A stretch of DNA of 64,000 nt. Origin: JBBQLG01 sp964251665 (GTDB lineage: Bacteria > Bacteroidota > Bacteroidia > Cytophagales > Spirosomataceae). Made by a program: the position numbers and the translations under genes. The first letter of the stretch is position 1, and every line of letters starts with the position of its first letter. Positions 8,914-18,708 of the stretch are shown piece after piece. Under the pieces are notes generated by a model. That model made no database searches, was not told the origin of the DNA, and worked only from the letters and a program-made list of their open reading frames with translations. Location of the stretch: positions 124,001 to 188,000 of the forward strand of contig CAXUKO010000003.1 in NCBI GenBank assembly GCA_964251665.1, in the 5' to 3' direction.

Positions 8914-11900
8914 TTAGAAGCCAACATTTAATCCCAGTGTAACCGTGCGTGGCGTTGGGTACGGCGTGTAATCGATACCCAGCGATGGTACGTTGTTCAA
9001 TACCTTCACCGTGTTTACGTTCGGGTTCAGACCCGTGTAACCAGTAATGATGAACAGGTTCTGACCCGTCAGTGACAGGCGCAGCGACTTGGCAAAGCCA
9101 CCTTCCGGCAAACCAAACGTGTAGCCGATGTTCAGGTTCGTCAACCGGACGAAGTCGCTCTTCTCTAAGAATCGCGACGATACCGAGCCGGGGTTCAGGC
9201 CGTTCTCTGCTGTGTTAGCCGCTGCGTTGGTAACGTTCTTACCATTTTTCAGTGATCCTTTCAGGAAGAGGGCGTTCGACGTGTTGTTGTAGATGTAGCC
9301 ACCAAACTGACCGTCGAAGAACACACTGGCGTTGAATTTACCGTATGTGAAGTTGTTGGTAAAGCCTAAGCGCAGTTTAGGGAAGGGGCTACCTTTGTAG
9401 GAAGAGGCACCACCATCGGCGTACTGTGCGTAACCATTAGCATCATACCCCGTAAACGTAGGAATGAAGAAGGCAAATGGTGGGTAACCATTGGTAACCA
9501 GCTGTGCGTAAGCACCCGTCAACCCCTGGCCATCGATGGAACCAACGGTTACGGTAGTACCAATGTCTTTCACGGTGTTATTCAGCGTTGTTACGTTCAA
9601 CAGGGCTTCCCAGCCGAACTTCTTGGACTGCACTACCTGATAGTTCAGCGAAAGCTCTACGCCCGTGCTGATGATTTCACCCGGCAGGTTTACGAACTTA
9701 TATTGAACCGGCGCTGGCTGTGCGTAAAATACCTGGAAGAGGGTGTTGGTCGATGCCCGGTGATAATAATCGAGCGAACCGCCTAACCGACCTTTGAACA
9801 CAGTAAAGTCGATACCGGCTCCGTAGGTCGTGTTTTGCTCCCACTTCAGGTTCGGGTTCGGGTTGTTCTGCTGCGTCTGCGATCCATCCGCATTCTGCGT
9901 GAAGATGATCTTCGACGCACCACCCGCGAAATCCTGGTTACCCGTGATCCCGTAGTTCGCCCGCAGTTTTAGGTCATCAAAGATGTTCTTTGGAATGAAG
10001 CTCTCCTGCGATAAGCGCCAGGCCGCAGCCAGCGATGGGAACGTACCGTATTTGTTGTTGACACCAAACCGCGACGAACCATCGGTACGAACCGTAGCCG
10101 TAATCAGGTATTTTTCGAGGATGTTGTAATTCACCCGACCGAATACTGACTGCAAGTCATTCTGATTCCGCGTCGACCCGGCACCAAAAGAGGTTTGCGC
10201 CTTGGCATTAGCCGCCCCGATGTTATCGAGGTAACTGATCTGCGATTCGTTGTAGGGGAAGTTACCGGCTACCAGATAGTTGGTACGGGTGCCGAAGGTC
10301 TGATACGAAAAGCCCAAAAGTGCTTCTAATGAACCAGGACCCACTTTGTTGTTGTAGTTCGCGGTGTATTCGACCAGTTTTGAAATCCGGCTCAGGTTAT
10401 CAACGCGGGCCAGTCCACCAAGACCCGTAGTTGGGTCAGCTAAAACGTTACCATTCGATAGGTTCGGAATGATGACTGTCGTCAGCTGGGCATTCAGCCG
10501 GGAGTCGATGTCCAAGCTCCGGGTCTGCGTCGAGTTATCAATACCGAAGTTGGCTTTCAGCGATAAGCCATTGATTGGTTTCCAGGTAATGCTGGCGTTG
10601 GCCAGCGACCGGTTGGTAACACCATTATCGTGGTAATACGCCAGAATAGCACCGGGGTTACGGAAGCCACCACCCGACAACTGGTAATATGTACCATCAG
10701 GGTTAGTCACCGGATACGTTGGGTCGGCCGAAATAGCGGCACCAATGATGTTACCGTTAAACCCTGGGTTGTTGTTGTTCAGCGTGTACTGGTCCTGTAC
10801 GTTCGCCGTTGTGGCGTTCACATCGAGAACCACTTTGTGATCGAACAGTTCGTGCGATGCGTTGATACGACCGGTAATCCGCTTCTGACCCGTGTTTCTG
10901 ATAATCCCCTGCTGATCCTGGTAGCCCAGCGAGAAGTTGTAGCGGGTGTTTTCGTTACCACCACCAAAGCTGGCGTTGTAAATCTGCGACACACTGGTAC
11001 GGAACAGCACATCCTGCCAATTCGTATTGGCACCACCATTCACGGCAACATTGGTTGCATCGCCACCAGCCGCTGCCACACCTTTCAGGAAGTCCGATGC
11101 TGATAACAGGTCGTACCGCTTCAGCGAACCGGAAACGGCCGTCGACGCCGAAAAGTTAATCTGCTGCGACCCTGCCCGACCTTTGCGGGTCGTAATCAGG
11201 ATAACCCCATTGGCACCCCGCGATCCGTAGATAGCCGCTGCCGATGCGTCTTTCAATACCGAGATGTTCTCAATATCATTCGGGTTCAAAAAGGACAGCG
11301 GGTTACGGGGAGTCGACGTGCCACCGGCACCAACGTCAGCGCCACCGCTGCTGAAGTCACCACCGTCGAGGGGTACACCATCCACTACATACAGTGGGTT
11401 GTTACCGGCCCGCAGCGACGTAGCACCCCGGATCTGGACGTTAATGCCTGCGCCCGGCTCACCGCTGGATGGGGTGATCTGCACACCGGCAACGCGGCCC
11501 TGCAGCAGTTGCTCCGGCGAGGCAATGACCCCTTTGTTGAAATCTTTGGTGCCCAGTGAAGTCACGCTGCCTGTAGCGTCTTTCACTTTCTGGGTACCAT
11601 ACCCAACCACAACAACTTCCTGTAACTGCTTCTGGTCAGTTGCCAGGGCTACATCAACCGTTGACCGGCTGCCAACAGCCACTTCCTGAGTTGTTAAGCC
11701 AATGAAACTGAAAACCAGCGTTGAATTGGCCGGTACATCGCTCAGCTTGTACGCCCCGTTCACATCGGTGGTGGTGCCGCGGCCAGTGCCTTTGATCTGT
11801 ACGGTTACACCCGGTAAACCCGATTTGTCCTCGGCCGAGGTAACTGTTCCTGCTATAGTACTTCCCTGGGCAAATAAAGACTGGCTGCTCAGGAGAAGTA

Positions 11901-12024
11901 AGAATACGAACACCGCCAGAAAACCGCTCAGCCGGTTGTTCTGTTCGGTATGCTGTCGCCGGATGGTTCCGGTTCGACCTACCCGACCGCCTGCGCGGTG
12001 CGCTTCGTAGGATTTGTTCATCAT
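8914..12024 (-). CDS. SusC/RagA family TonB-linked outer-membrane protein
   Basis: This is a 1036-residue TonB-dependent transporter from the preferred start at 12024. The open frame extends upstream to 12099, but the methionines at 12024/12021 give a more usual N terminus before the signal segment (FLAVFVFLLLL, then SLFAQ). After the signal come a CarboxypepD_reg-like domain (about residues 52-130), a plug domain (about 160-285) with the SusC signatures NPLYVVDGVPLDGG, LKDASAAAIYGSRGANG and VILITTRKG, and a beta-barrel ending in the aromatic TLGLNVGF. It imports an oligosaccharide or peptide ligand together with the downstream SusD lipoprotein, powered by TonB-ExbBD. No FecR or ECF sigma gene is adjacent. 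Confidence 0.95.
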   Translation of the reverse strand: MMNKSYEAHRAGGRVGRTGTIRRQHTEQNNRLSGFLAVFVFLLLLSSQSLFAQGSTIAGTVTSAEDKSGLPGVTVQIKGTGRGTTTDVNGAYKLSDVPANSTLVFSFIGLTTQEVAVGSRSTVDVALATDQKQLQEVVVVGYGTQKVKDATGSVTSLGTKDFNKGVIASPEQLLQGRVAGVQITPSSGEPGAGINVQIRGATSLRAGNNPLYVVDGVPLDGGDFSSGGADVGAGGTSTPRNPLSFLNPNDIENISVLKDASAAAIYGSRGANGVILITTRKGRAGSQQINFSASTAVSGSLKRYDLLSASDFLKGVAAAGGDATNVAVNGGANTNWQDVLFRTSVSQIYNASFGGGNENTRYNFSLGYQDQQGIIRNTGQKRITGRINASHELFDHKVVLDVNATTANVQDQYTLNNNNPGFNGNIIGAAISADPTYPVTNPDGTYYQLSGGGFRNPGAILAYYHDNGVTNRSLANASITWKPINGLSLKANFGIDNSTQTRSLDIDSRLNAQLTTVIIPNLSNGNVLADPTTGLGGLARVDNLSRISKLVEYTANYNNKVGPGSLEALLGFSYQTFGTRTNYLVAGNFPYNESQISYLDNIGAANAKAQTSFGAGSTRNQNDLQSVFGRVNYNILEKYLITATVRTDGSSRFGVNNKYGTFPSLAAAWRLSQESFIPKNIFDDLKLRANYGITGNQDFAGGASKIIFTQNADGSQTQQNNPNPNLKWEQNTTYGAGIDFTVFKGRLGGSLDYYHRASTNTLFQVFYAQPAPVQYKFVNLPGEIISTGVELSLNYQVVQSKKFGWEALLNVTTLNNTVKDIGTTVTVGSIDGQGLTGAYAQLVTNGYPPFAFFIPTFTGYDANGYAQYADGGASSYKGSPFPKLRLGFTNNFTYGKFNASVFFDGQFGGYIYNNTSNALFLKGSLKNGKNVTNAAANTAENGLNPGSVSSRFLEKSDFVRLTNLNIGYTFGLPEGGFAKSLRLSLTGQNLFIITGYTGLNPNVNTVKVLNNVPSLGIDYTPYPTPRTVTLGLNVGF

Positions 12025-12557
12025 AGGTTTGGTAAAAAGTGAAAAATAATAAACTGGTAAAGAGTGGATACGTGTTTCTACACCGATTGGTGGATTCATG
12101 TAAGAATTACTGATTGATTCGGATTTCTGGTCTTCTACCGGCGATTATTTGGTGTAAAACCTTTGTTGCCAGTATAATTATAAAGGTGATAGGAAATTAT
12201 TGAATGTAACCTTGAATTACTTGGGCAAATTACAAGAAAAGGTATTTATAATACAAACGACTGATGTTAAAATTGTAGTAGTCCGGGTTAAAATAGGGCC
12301 AGTATTGGCTTAGTACTCAAGCTACCCTATAGTCTTTTCTACTCAAACCCGGTATAAATTTTCTGTTAGCTTAAGTGCCGGTAGTAAGTAGTCATATACG
12401 GCGCAGACGACCGGTGTATCGTATATTTAAGGCCTGAAAAGACCTATACGGTCTACGGCTGCACTGCCATTTTACGTTAAGTTATTATCCGTAAACTTGT
12501 GTTCTTTTGCTGGCAGGTTCTACTAAACTGCCAGGCTCCCGTTCCTTTACGTCAATT
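12025..12557. other. Divergent intergenic region between susC and the FAD/Fe-S oxidase
   Basis: This AT-rich 533-bp spacer separates two divergent genes. It holds the possible susC promoter near 12226-12257 and, on the plus strand, TTCTTTTG at 12502-12509, a 7 of 8 match to TAnnTTTG about 50 bases before the ATG at 12558. I see no ORF, RNA gene or repeat in the rest. Confidence 0.5.
12226..12257 (-). promoter_or_regulatory. Possible susC promoter
   Basis: On the minus strand a TTTG (12257-12254) lies 21 bases upstream of TAATTTG (12232-12226), close to the Bacteroidetes sigma consensus TTTG-N19-21-TAnnTTTG but one base short in the -7 element. The implied leader to the ATG at 12024 is about 200 bases. 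The assignment is tentative. Confidence 0.3.
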
Positions 12558-15500
12558 ATGACCGCATCTCCGCTTGACCAACTCGCTGGCGAACTCACCG
12601 GCGAATTCCATAGTGATTTCACCCAACGTACGCTTTACGCTACCGATGCATCAGCCTACCGGGAAATGCCTGCGGCTGTAGCCGTTCCCAAAACACTGGA
12701 CGACCTCAAACACCTGATCGCGTTTGCGCGTGAACACAAACTGCCGCTGATTCCGCGCACGGGTGGAACGTCCCTCGCGGGGCAGGTGGTGGGCAATGGC
12801 CTGGTTGTAGATGTGTCCAAGTACTTTAATCAGATAGTGGAGGTGAACCCCGACGAGCATTGGGTACGGGTGCAACCGGGTGTGATTCGTGATGATCTGA
12901 ACCGGTTTTTGAAACCTTACGGCCTTCAGTTCGGCCCCGAAACGTCGACGGCGAACCGAGCCATGATTGGTGGTATGGTTGGTAATAATTCCTGCGGGTC
13001 GAACTCGGTGGTGTATGGCTCAACGCGTGAGCACCTGCTGGAGGTAAAAGCCCTGCTAAGTGACGGCAACGAGTATGTGTTTGGGGCAGTGACGGATAAG
13101 AACTTCATGGATCACGTTCAGCGTGGACCGGCACGAGGTATTGAAACGGTACAGTCGCGCACGTACCGGGTGGTGCACGACATGCTGACCGACCCGCTGA
13201 ATCAGGCCGAGATTCGGGCTAACTTTCCCAAGCGAACCATCGAACGGCGGAATACCGGCTACGCGCTCGACCTGTTGCTGGATAGTGCACCATTCTCGCC
13301 CGGTGGTGAGCCCTTTAACTTCTGTAAACTTATTGCCGGTTCGGAAGGTACACTTTGTTTCCTGACTGAAATCAAGCTGAACCTAATTCCGTTGCCTCCC
13401 ACTGAACAGGGGCTGGTTTGTGTGCATTGCCACTCCATTGACGAATCGCTCCAGGCAAACCTGATTGCCTTGAAGTACAAACCGCAGGCAGTCGAACTGA
13501 TCGACGATATTATTCTGGAACGGGCGGCAACCAACCCAGAACAGCTAAAGAATAGCTTCTTCGTTCAGAAGACACCTACGGGTACTTATCCAATTATTCT
13601 GGTGGTTGATCTGTCGCGGAATAACCGGGCCGACGTGGAGCAGTTGGCGGCCGGGATGGAAGCCGAGATGCGGGCGGCTGGTTTAGGGTATCACTTTCCG
13701 CTGCTGTTTGGCGATGATACCAAAAAGATATGGACGCTGCGCAAGGCGGGGCTGGGACTGTTGGGTAACCTGCCCGGCGACGAAAAGGCCGTTGCCGTTA
13801 TCGAGGATACCGCCGTCGATGTGAACGACCTGCCCGCCTACATCCGCGAATTCAACGAAATTCTGAAGAAGCACAATATGGCATCGGTGCATTACGCCCA
13901 TGCCGGGTCGGGTGAGTTGCACTTACGCCCGATCATCAACCTGAAAACGGAAGAAGGTCATCGCCAATACAGGATGATTGCTGAAGAAATTGCGACGCTG
14001 GTCAAGAAATACAACGGTTCTCTATCCGGCGAACATGGCGATGGACGGCTGCGGGGCGAATTTATTCCACAGATGGTGGGCCCGCATAACTACGAACTGA
14101 TGCGGACTATTAAGCGGACCTGGGACCCGGAAGGCATTTTTAATCCCGGTAAAATCGTGGATACACCCCCGATGGATACGTTTCTGCGGTACGAAGCCGG
14201 TCAGAAAACGCCTGCGTTCGATACTGTCTTTCGGTATCATAATCAGGATGTCCTGCAACATGCCGAGCAATGTAACGGCTCTGGTGACTGCCGAAAAACG
14301 GAAGGCTCCGGCGGAACTATGTGCCCGAGCTACATGGTGACCCGCAATGAAAAGGACACAACGCGGGGCCGCGCCAACATGCTCCGCGAAATGCTGACCC
14401 GCTCACCCAAGGTAAACCGCTTCGACCATGAAGAAATCAAGGATGTGATGGACCTGTGTCTGTCGTGCAAAGGCTGCAAGTCGGAGTGTCCTTCCAACGT
14501 GGACGTTGCCAAATTGAAAGCGGAATTTTTGCAGCATTATTACGATGCCAACGGCGTTCCGGTTCGGTCGCGGCTGGTGGCTAATTTTGCTACGCTGTCG
14601 GGGCTGGCCTCGCTGGTGCCCTGGGCGTATAATGCCGTGTTGGGAACGCCCGCTCTCCGTCGCATTGCCAACCGGGTGATTGGTTTCCACCCCAACCGGA
14701 CGATGCCGCTATTGCACAGCACCACGCTGGCGAACTGGCATAAGAAACGTCAACCGGCCAAGCAACTGGATAAGACGGTCTATCTGTTCTGCGACGAATT
14801 CACGAATTACAATGATGTCGAGGTTGGCCAGAAAGCCATTATGCTGCTGGAGCGGCTGGGCTACACGGTTCTTATTCCCCGGCATGGCGAAAGCGGGCGG
14901 GCGTCGCTGTCCAAAGGCTTACTACGCGACGCTAAAAAGATGGCCGAGCACAACGTTCAGTTGTTGAGTGGTATAATCACAGATGAGACACCCCTGGTTG
15001 GTATTGAGCCGTCGGCCATTCTGACCTTTCGCGACGAATACCCCGATCTGGTCGATATGTCGTTGCTGGATTCAGCCAACCATTTAGCCAAAAATGCGTT
15101 GACATTTGAAGAGTTTCTGGCGCGTGAAATCGACGCGAAGCGCATCCGTTCAGCGCAGTTCACGACCGAAACGCGACTCATTAAGATGCATGGGCACTGT
15201 CAGCAAAAGTCCGTATCGTCGTTAGTGCCGGGTAAAAAAGCGTTGTCACTGCCTGCCAATTACACGGTCCATCTGATTCCGTCGGGTTGCTGCGGTATGG
15301 CTGGCTCGTTCGGATACGAAGCAGAACATTATGACCTGTCCATGAAAATCGGCGAGCTAGTCCTGTTCCCAGCGGTACGAAAACAACCCGACGAGGTTAT
15401 TATTGCGGCTCCTGGTACATCGTGCCGCCATCAGATTAAAGATGGAACCGGCCGAAAAGCAAAACATCCCGCCGAAATTTTGTTTGATGCTTTAGTATGA
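12558..15500 (+). CDS. FAD-binding and Fe-S oxidoreductase, D-lactate/D-2-hydroxyglutarate dehydrogenase-like
   Basis: The protein is 980 residues from the ATG at 12558. A TTG start at 12507 is also open but would overlap the likely promoter. The N-terminal half is a FAD_binding_4/GlcD-type oxidase: RTGGTSLAGQVVGNG near residue 70 and MIGGMVGNNSCGSNS near 135. A GlcD C-terminal domain follows with SGEHGDGRLRGEF. The C-terminal half is a GlpC-like Fe-S module, with Cys clusters CNGSGDC..MCP at about 572-590 and CLSCKGCKSECP at about 634-645, and CCG-type cysteines at HGHCQQKS and SGCCGMAGSFGYE. This domain order matches YdiJ-type D-2-hydroxyacid dehydrogenases that pass electrons to quinone or a carrier. 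The gene is monocistronic and ends in a strong hairpin. The exact substrate cannot be decided. Confidence 0.9.
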   Translation: MTASPLDQLAGELTGEFHSDFTQRTLYATDASAYREMPAAVAVPKTLDDLKHLIAFAREHKLPLIPRTGGTSLAGQVVGNGLVVDVSKYFNQIVEVNPDEHWVRVQPGVIRDDLNRFLKPYGLQFGPETSTANRAMIGGMVGNNSCGSNSVVYGSTREHLLEVKALLSDGNEYVFGAVTDKNFMDHVQRGPARGIETVQSRTYRVVHDMLTDPLNQAEIRANFPKRTIERRNTGYALDLLLDSAPFSPGGEPFNFCKLIAGSEGTLCFLTEIKLNLIPLPPTEQGLVCVHCHSIDESLQANLIALKYKPQAVELIDDIILERAATNPEQLKNSFFVQKTPTGTYPIILVVDLSRNNRADVEQLAAGMEAEMRAAGLGYHFPLLFGDDTKKIWTLRKAGLGLLGNLPGDEKAVAVIEDTAVDVNDLPAYIREFNEILKKHNMASVHYAHAGSGELHLRPIINLKTEEGHRQYRMIAEEIATLVKKYNGSLSGEHGDGRLRGEFIPQMVGPHNYELMRTIKRTWDPEGIFNPGKIVDTPPMDTFLRYEAGQKTPAFDTVFRYHNQDVLQHAEQCNGSGDCRKTEGSGGTMCPSYMVTRNEKDTTRGRANMLREMLTRSPKVNRFDHEEIKDVMDLCLSCKGCKSECPSNVDVAKLKAEFLQHYYDANGVPVRSRLVANFATLSGLASLVPWAYNAVLGTPALRRIANRVIGFHPNRTMPLLHSTTLANWHKKRQPAKQLDKTVYLFCDEFTNYNDVEVGQKAIMLLERLGYTVLIPRHGESGRASLSKGLLRDAKKMAEHNVQLLSGIITDETPLVGIEPSAILTFRDEYPDLVDMSLLDSANHLAKNALTFEEFLAREIDAKRIRSAQFTTETRLIKMHGHCQQKSVSSLVPGKKALSLPANYTVHLIPSGCCGMAGSFGYEAEHYDLSMKIGELVLFPAVRKQPDEVIIAAPGTSCRHQIKDGTGRKAKHPAEILFDALV

Positions 15501-15535
15501 TGTGGTGTCGGGTTTGAGAACCCGACACCACATCA
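15498..15535 (+). terminator. Rho-independent terminator of the FAD/Fe-S oxidase gene
   Basis: A perfect 17-bp inverted repeat (15498-15514 and 15519-15535) with the 4-base loop TGAG starts at the TGA stop codon itself. It is followed by a T-rich stretch after 15541. The stem includes the stop codon, so the 3' UTR is almost entirely hairpin. Confidence 0.85.
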
Positions 15536-15548
15536 CCCCTGTTTTTCG

Positions 15549-15556
15549 TTTCTTTG
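15549..15556 (+). promoter_or_regulatory. Possible -7 element for the M1 peptidase gene
   Basis: TTTCTTTG matches the Bacteroidetes TAnnTTTG element at 7 of 8 positions and lies 30 bases before the ATG at 15587, just after the preceding terminator. A clear -33 TTTG was not seen. Confidence 0.35.
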
Positions 15557-15586
15557 GTACATATTCATTAATCAATCTATTTTTTC

Positions 15587-17569
15587 ATGAAAAAAGCGGC
15601 AATCTGGGCAGGCCTATTGTGCCTGCATCTAAACGCCTTCGCCCAATCCGGTTCTGCACCGTCGGGCAATAACCAGTCAAATCCCGCCAGTAAATACGAC
15701 CCGCTGGCGCTGTTTCACCCGCTGTTTAACATGCAGCCGGGCAACGAAGTCCGCACGGGAAGTGGCGAACCGGGACCGCGTTACTGGCAAAACCGGGCCG
15801 ATTACAAAATCAACGTTAGCTTAGATGATCAGCAGAACACCGTTGCAGGTGATGTTGAGATCACGTACAAGAACAACTCGCCCGAGAGTCTGCCCTTTCT
15901 GTGGCTGCAACTGGATCAGAATGCCTTCAGCGATACCTCACGTTCGGCTAAAACAACGCCGATAGAGGGTGGGCGTTTTGGTAATAAAAATTTCAACGGT
16001 GGCTTTACCGTTACGTCGGTAACTATCGAGCAGGGAAAAAATAAAGGAACGGCTCAGTACACCATCAACGATACCCGGATGCAGGTGCGCTTGCCGGAAG
16101 CCGTTAAACCCGGCGACGGCATCAAAATACGGGTGGCTTATTCCTTTAAAATTCCTCAGTACGGTTCCGACCGGATGGGGATGCTAACCCGTAAAGACGG
16201 GGTTATCTATGAAATTGCGCAGTGGTATCCGCGCATGTGCGTGTACGACGATATTCAGGGGTGGAATGTGTTGCCATACCTCGGCGCGGGCGAGTTTTAC
16301 CTTGAATATGGCGATATCGAGTACGCCGTAACCGCGCCCTGGAACCATATCGTTGTTGGTTCGGGCGAACTGCTGAATCCAAACGAGGTACTGACTGCTG
16401 AACAGATCAAACGACTGGCGCAGGCCCGGCAGAGTGATAAAACAGTGATTATCCGGTCGGCTGCTGAGGTGAATCAGCCCAATTCACGGCCTAAACAGTC
16501 GGGTAAACTAACCTGGCGGTTCCGTTGCACCAACACGCGCGACGTGGCCTGGGCGTCGTCGAAAGCGTTTGTCTGGGATGCAGCTAAAATGAATCTACCG
16601 AGTGGCAAAACATCGCTCGCACAGTCGGCTTATCCGGCGGAGAGTGCCACCAACGATTCTTGGAACCGCTCAACTGAGTACGTGAAAGGCTGTATCGAGT
16701 TCTATTCCAAATACGTTTTTGAGTATAGCTACCCCGTGGCGACCAATGTAGCCGGTATTGTAGGCGGTATGGAGTATCCGGGCATCGTTTTCTGCGATCA
16801 TAAGGACAAAAAAGATGGCCTTTGGAACGTAACAGACCACGAATTCGGCCATAACTGGTTTCCTATGATTGTAGGCAGTAACGAGCGCAAATTTCCGTGG
16901 ATGGATGAAGGGTTCAATACCTTCATCAACACCTTATCGACAACTAATTTCAACAATGGGGAGTACGATCGGGAGCGGTTTACGATGCAGGATATTGGCC
17001 CGGCCTTATTCAGCCCCGCCGAGCCGATCATGACCATTCCCGACGTGCAGCAACCCCGGGCGTTGGGTATCCTGGCTTATTTCAAGCCCGGGCAGGGTTT
17101 AAAACTGCTGCGAGAGACTATTCTCGGTCCCGAGCGGTTCGACTTCGCGTTCAAGACCTACGTAAATCGCTGGGCGTTTAAACATCCGACGCCGTACGAC
17201 TTCTTCAGAACGATGGAAAATGCAGCCGGTGAAGACTTGGGCTGGTTCTGGCGGGGCTGGTTCTACGAAACCTGGAAGCTGGATCAGAGTATTCAGGGCG
17301 TGAAGTACGTCGATGGAGCCGCCGAGAAAGGAGCGCTTATTACCATTGACAACCTGGAAAAACTAGCCATGCCTGTCATCGTTGAAGTACAGGAAACCAA
17401 TGGCAAAAAATCGCGGACAACCCTGCCGGTCGAAGTATGGCAGCGCGGTGGAACTTGGACGTTCCAATATCCATCGACAACGTCCATCCGAACCGTCACC
17501 CTTGACCCCGACGGAAAATTACCGGACGTGAACCCCAAGAACAACGTCTGGCGCGGAGACGCGCAATAG
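15587..17569 (+). CDS. Secreted M1 family zinc metallopeptidase
   Basis: The protein is 660 residues with a cleavable signal peptide (LLCLHLNAFAQ). The zinc site is complete: HEFGH at residues 418-422 and the third ligand Glu441 in WMDEGF, which is the gluzincin HExxH-x18-E spacing. A GGMEYPG segment upstream corresponds to the GAMEN exopeptidase motif of M1 aminopeptidases. The N-terminal beta-sandwich (residues about 60-280) resembles the substrate-capping domain of that family. It should cleave N-terminal residues from peptides in the periplasm or outside the cell. No T9SS sorting domain is present, since the C terminus ends in NPKNNVWRGDAQ. The gene stands alone and converges with the KAS III-like gene across a palindrome. 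Confidence 0.9.
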   Translation: MKKAAIWAGLLCLHLNAFAQSGSAPSGNNQSNPASKYDPLALFHPLFNMQPGNEVRTGSGEPGPRYWQNRADYKINVSLDDQQNTVAGDVEITYKNNSPESLPFLWLQLDQNAFSDTSRSAKTTPIEGGRFGNKNFNGGFTVTSVTIEQGKNKGTAQYTINDTRMQVRLPEAVKPGDGIKIRVAYSFKIPQYGSDRMGMLTRKDGVIYEIAQWYPRMCVYDDIQGWNVLPYLGAGEFYLEYGDIEYAVTAPWNHIVVGSGELLNPNEVLTAEQIKRLAQARQSDKTVIIRSAAEVNQPNSRPKQSGKLTWRFRCTNTRDVAWASSKAFVWDAAKMNLPSGKTSLAQSAYPAESATNDSWNRSTEYVKGCIEFYSKYVFEYSYPVATNVAGIVGGMEYPGIVFCDHKDKKDGLWNVTDHEFGHNWFPMIVGSNERKFPWMDEGFNTFINTLSTTNFNNGEYDRERFTMQDIGPALFSPAEPIMTIPDVQQPRALGILAYFKPGQGLKLLRETILGPERFDFAFKTYVNRWAFKHPTPYDFFRTMENAAGEDLGWFWRGWFYETWKLDQSIQGVKYVDGAAEKGALITIDNLEKLAMPVIVEVQETNGKKSRTTLPVEVWQRGGTWTFQYPSTTSIRTVTLDPDGKLPDVNPKNNVWRGDAQ

Positions 17570-17571
17570 GG

Positions 17572-17648
17572 AGTAAGTTGGTAAGTCAGTAAGTATTTCA
17601 TTACGAAGTACAGCCCGGGCGGCCCCGTTACTGACTTATCAACTTACT
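17572..17648. repeat. GTAAGT-type palindromic element, probable bidirectional terminator
   Basis: Arms 17572-17592 and 17628-17648 pair over 21 bp with a single G-T wobble, lying between two convergent genes. The apex contains TTTCATTACGAAG (17596-17608), which matches 11 of 13 bases of the apex of a second element at 54911-55013. The shared apex and arm words indicate a dispersed repeat family that also serves as a transcription stop. Confidence 0.7.
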
Positions 17649-17664
17649 GACTTGCCACCTTTTT

Positions 17665-18603
17665 CTACACTTCAATCAGCATGGCGCCATATGAGTAGCC
17701 GCCACCGAAGACGGTTACCACAATGCGTTGGCCTTTCCGGAATACATCCCAGTTTTCGGAGAGGGCAATGGCACAGCCGGCACAACCGGTGTTACCCAGC
17801 CGCTGAATGTTAGAAATGAGTTTTTCTTCTGGTAAGCCCAGCGTCTGCATCACGTTGCGGCTGATGCGAAGGTTGGCCTGATGAGGCAGCACAAAATCAA
17901 TATCATCAATGGTCAGGCCCGCTTTCTCTATGACCTGCCGACTCACTTTGGGCATGTACTGACAGGCATTGATGAACACGTCGCGGCCGTTGGGCATGAT
18001 AACGCCTTGAACCAGCGGCTGTAGCACGACCGCTTCAGTAGCTTTACCACTCGTAGCCGCCCCACCGGTGATGACATGCGAAATAGTCATGTCCCGCTCC
18101 GACTGCCGTTCTTTCGTAATCAGCAGCGCAGATGCGCCGTCACCCCACAAATGGCCGGAGACTTTATCTGTATCGTTATTATAGGCCGTATTGTGTTCTG
18201 AAACAACCACCAGCGCACGGGTAGCCTTACCAATAGCGAAGTAGCCTTCTACAATTTCAATGGCATTCAGCAAAGAAGAGCAGGCCGACGAGATGGATAC
18301 TACCGGAATATCGGCGATGTTGAGCGCATGTTGCACAGCATGCGCCAGCGTGACAATGGTATCGTGGGGAGTGTAAGTGGCACCAACAATTAAATCTACC
18401 GTCGACAGGTCTGTTTGTTCAGCCAGACGCTGTACGGCAATTACGGACATAGTATTGGTATTTTCGCCGGGACCGGCCTTTCGCCGTTGGGCGATACCAG
18501 TTCGTTCGGTAATCCAATCGCTCGATAGACCGTTGAGTTGCGTAAAGTGCTCGTTGTCAACTACTGCGGTTGGCAGATAGTGACTAACTGCGTGAATGTA
18601 CAT
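17665..18603 (-). CDS. 3-oxoacyl-ACP synthase III (KAS III/FabH-like) family protein
   Basis: The protein is 312 residues, the normal length for FabH-type condensing enzymes. The catalytic triad is visible: Cys108 in SISSACSS, His241 in LPHQAN and Asn271 in GNTGCAG. The C-terminal glycine-rich VFGGGYSYGAMLI closes the thiolase fold. It should catalyse Claisen condensation of an acyl-CoA starter with malonyl-ACP. The GNTGCAG version (GNTS in classical FabH) and the lack of neighbouring fab genes leave open a specialised role, such as an ambiguous starter or a secondary lipid, rather than the main initiation of fatty acid synthesis. It lies 105 bp after the GT4 gene on the same strand and may be read from that operon. 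The ATG at 18603 gives the standard N terminus. Confidence 0.85.
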   Translation of the reverse strand: MYIHAVSHYLPTAVVDNEHFTQLNGLSSDWITERTGIAQRRKAGPGENTNTMSVIAVQRLAEQTDLSTVDLIVGATYTPHDTIVTLAHAVQHALNIADIPVVSISSACSSLLNAIEIVEGYFAIGKATRALVVVSEHNTAYNNDTDKVSGHLWGDGASALLITKERQSERDMTISHVITGGAATSGKATEAVVLQPLVQGVIMPNGRDVFINACQYMPKVSRQVIEKAGLTIDDIDFVLPHQANLRISRNVMQTLGLPEEKLISNIQRLGNTGCAGCAIALSENWDVFRKGQRIVVTVFGGGYSYGAMLIEV

Positions 18604-18708
18604 TGATGACTGGTTAAGTGTTTTTACGTTATGGGCAGGAATTTTCTCCGAAAGTTAAATACTACCGGGAAAGTATGGTACTTCACATTAGAACAATTCC
18701 ATAATGAC

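Noticed and set aside
12025..12099. Extended N terminus of SusC from a start at 12099
   Set aside because: The extra 25 residues precede the methionines at 12024/12021 and do not look like part of a signal peptide; the shorter start is preferred.
12286..12350. Possible long-range pairing CCGGGTT ... AACCCGG in the susC/oxidase spacer
   Set aside because: Pairing blocks are short and separated by about 50 bases with little matching between, so chance is likely.
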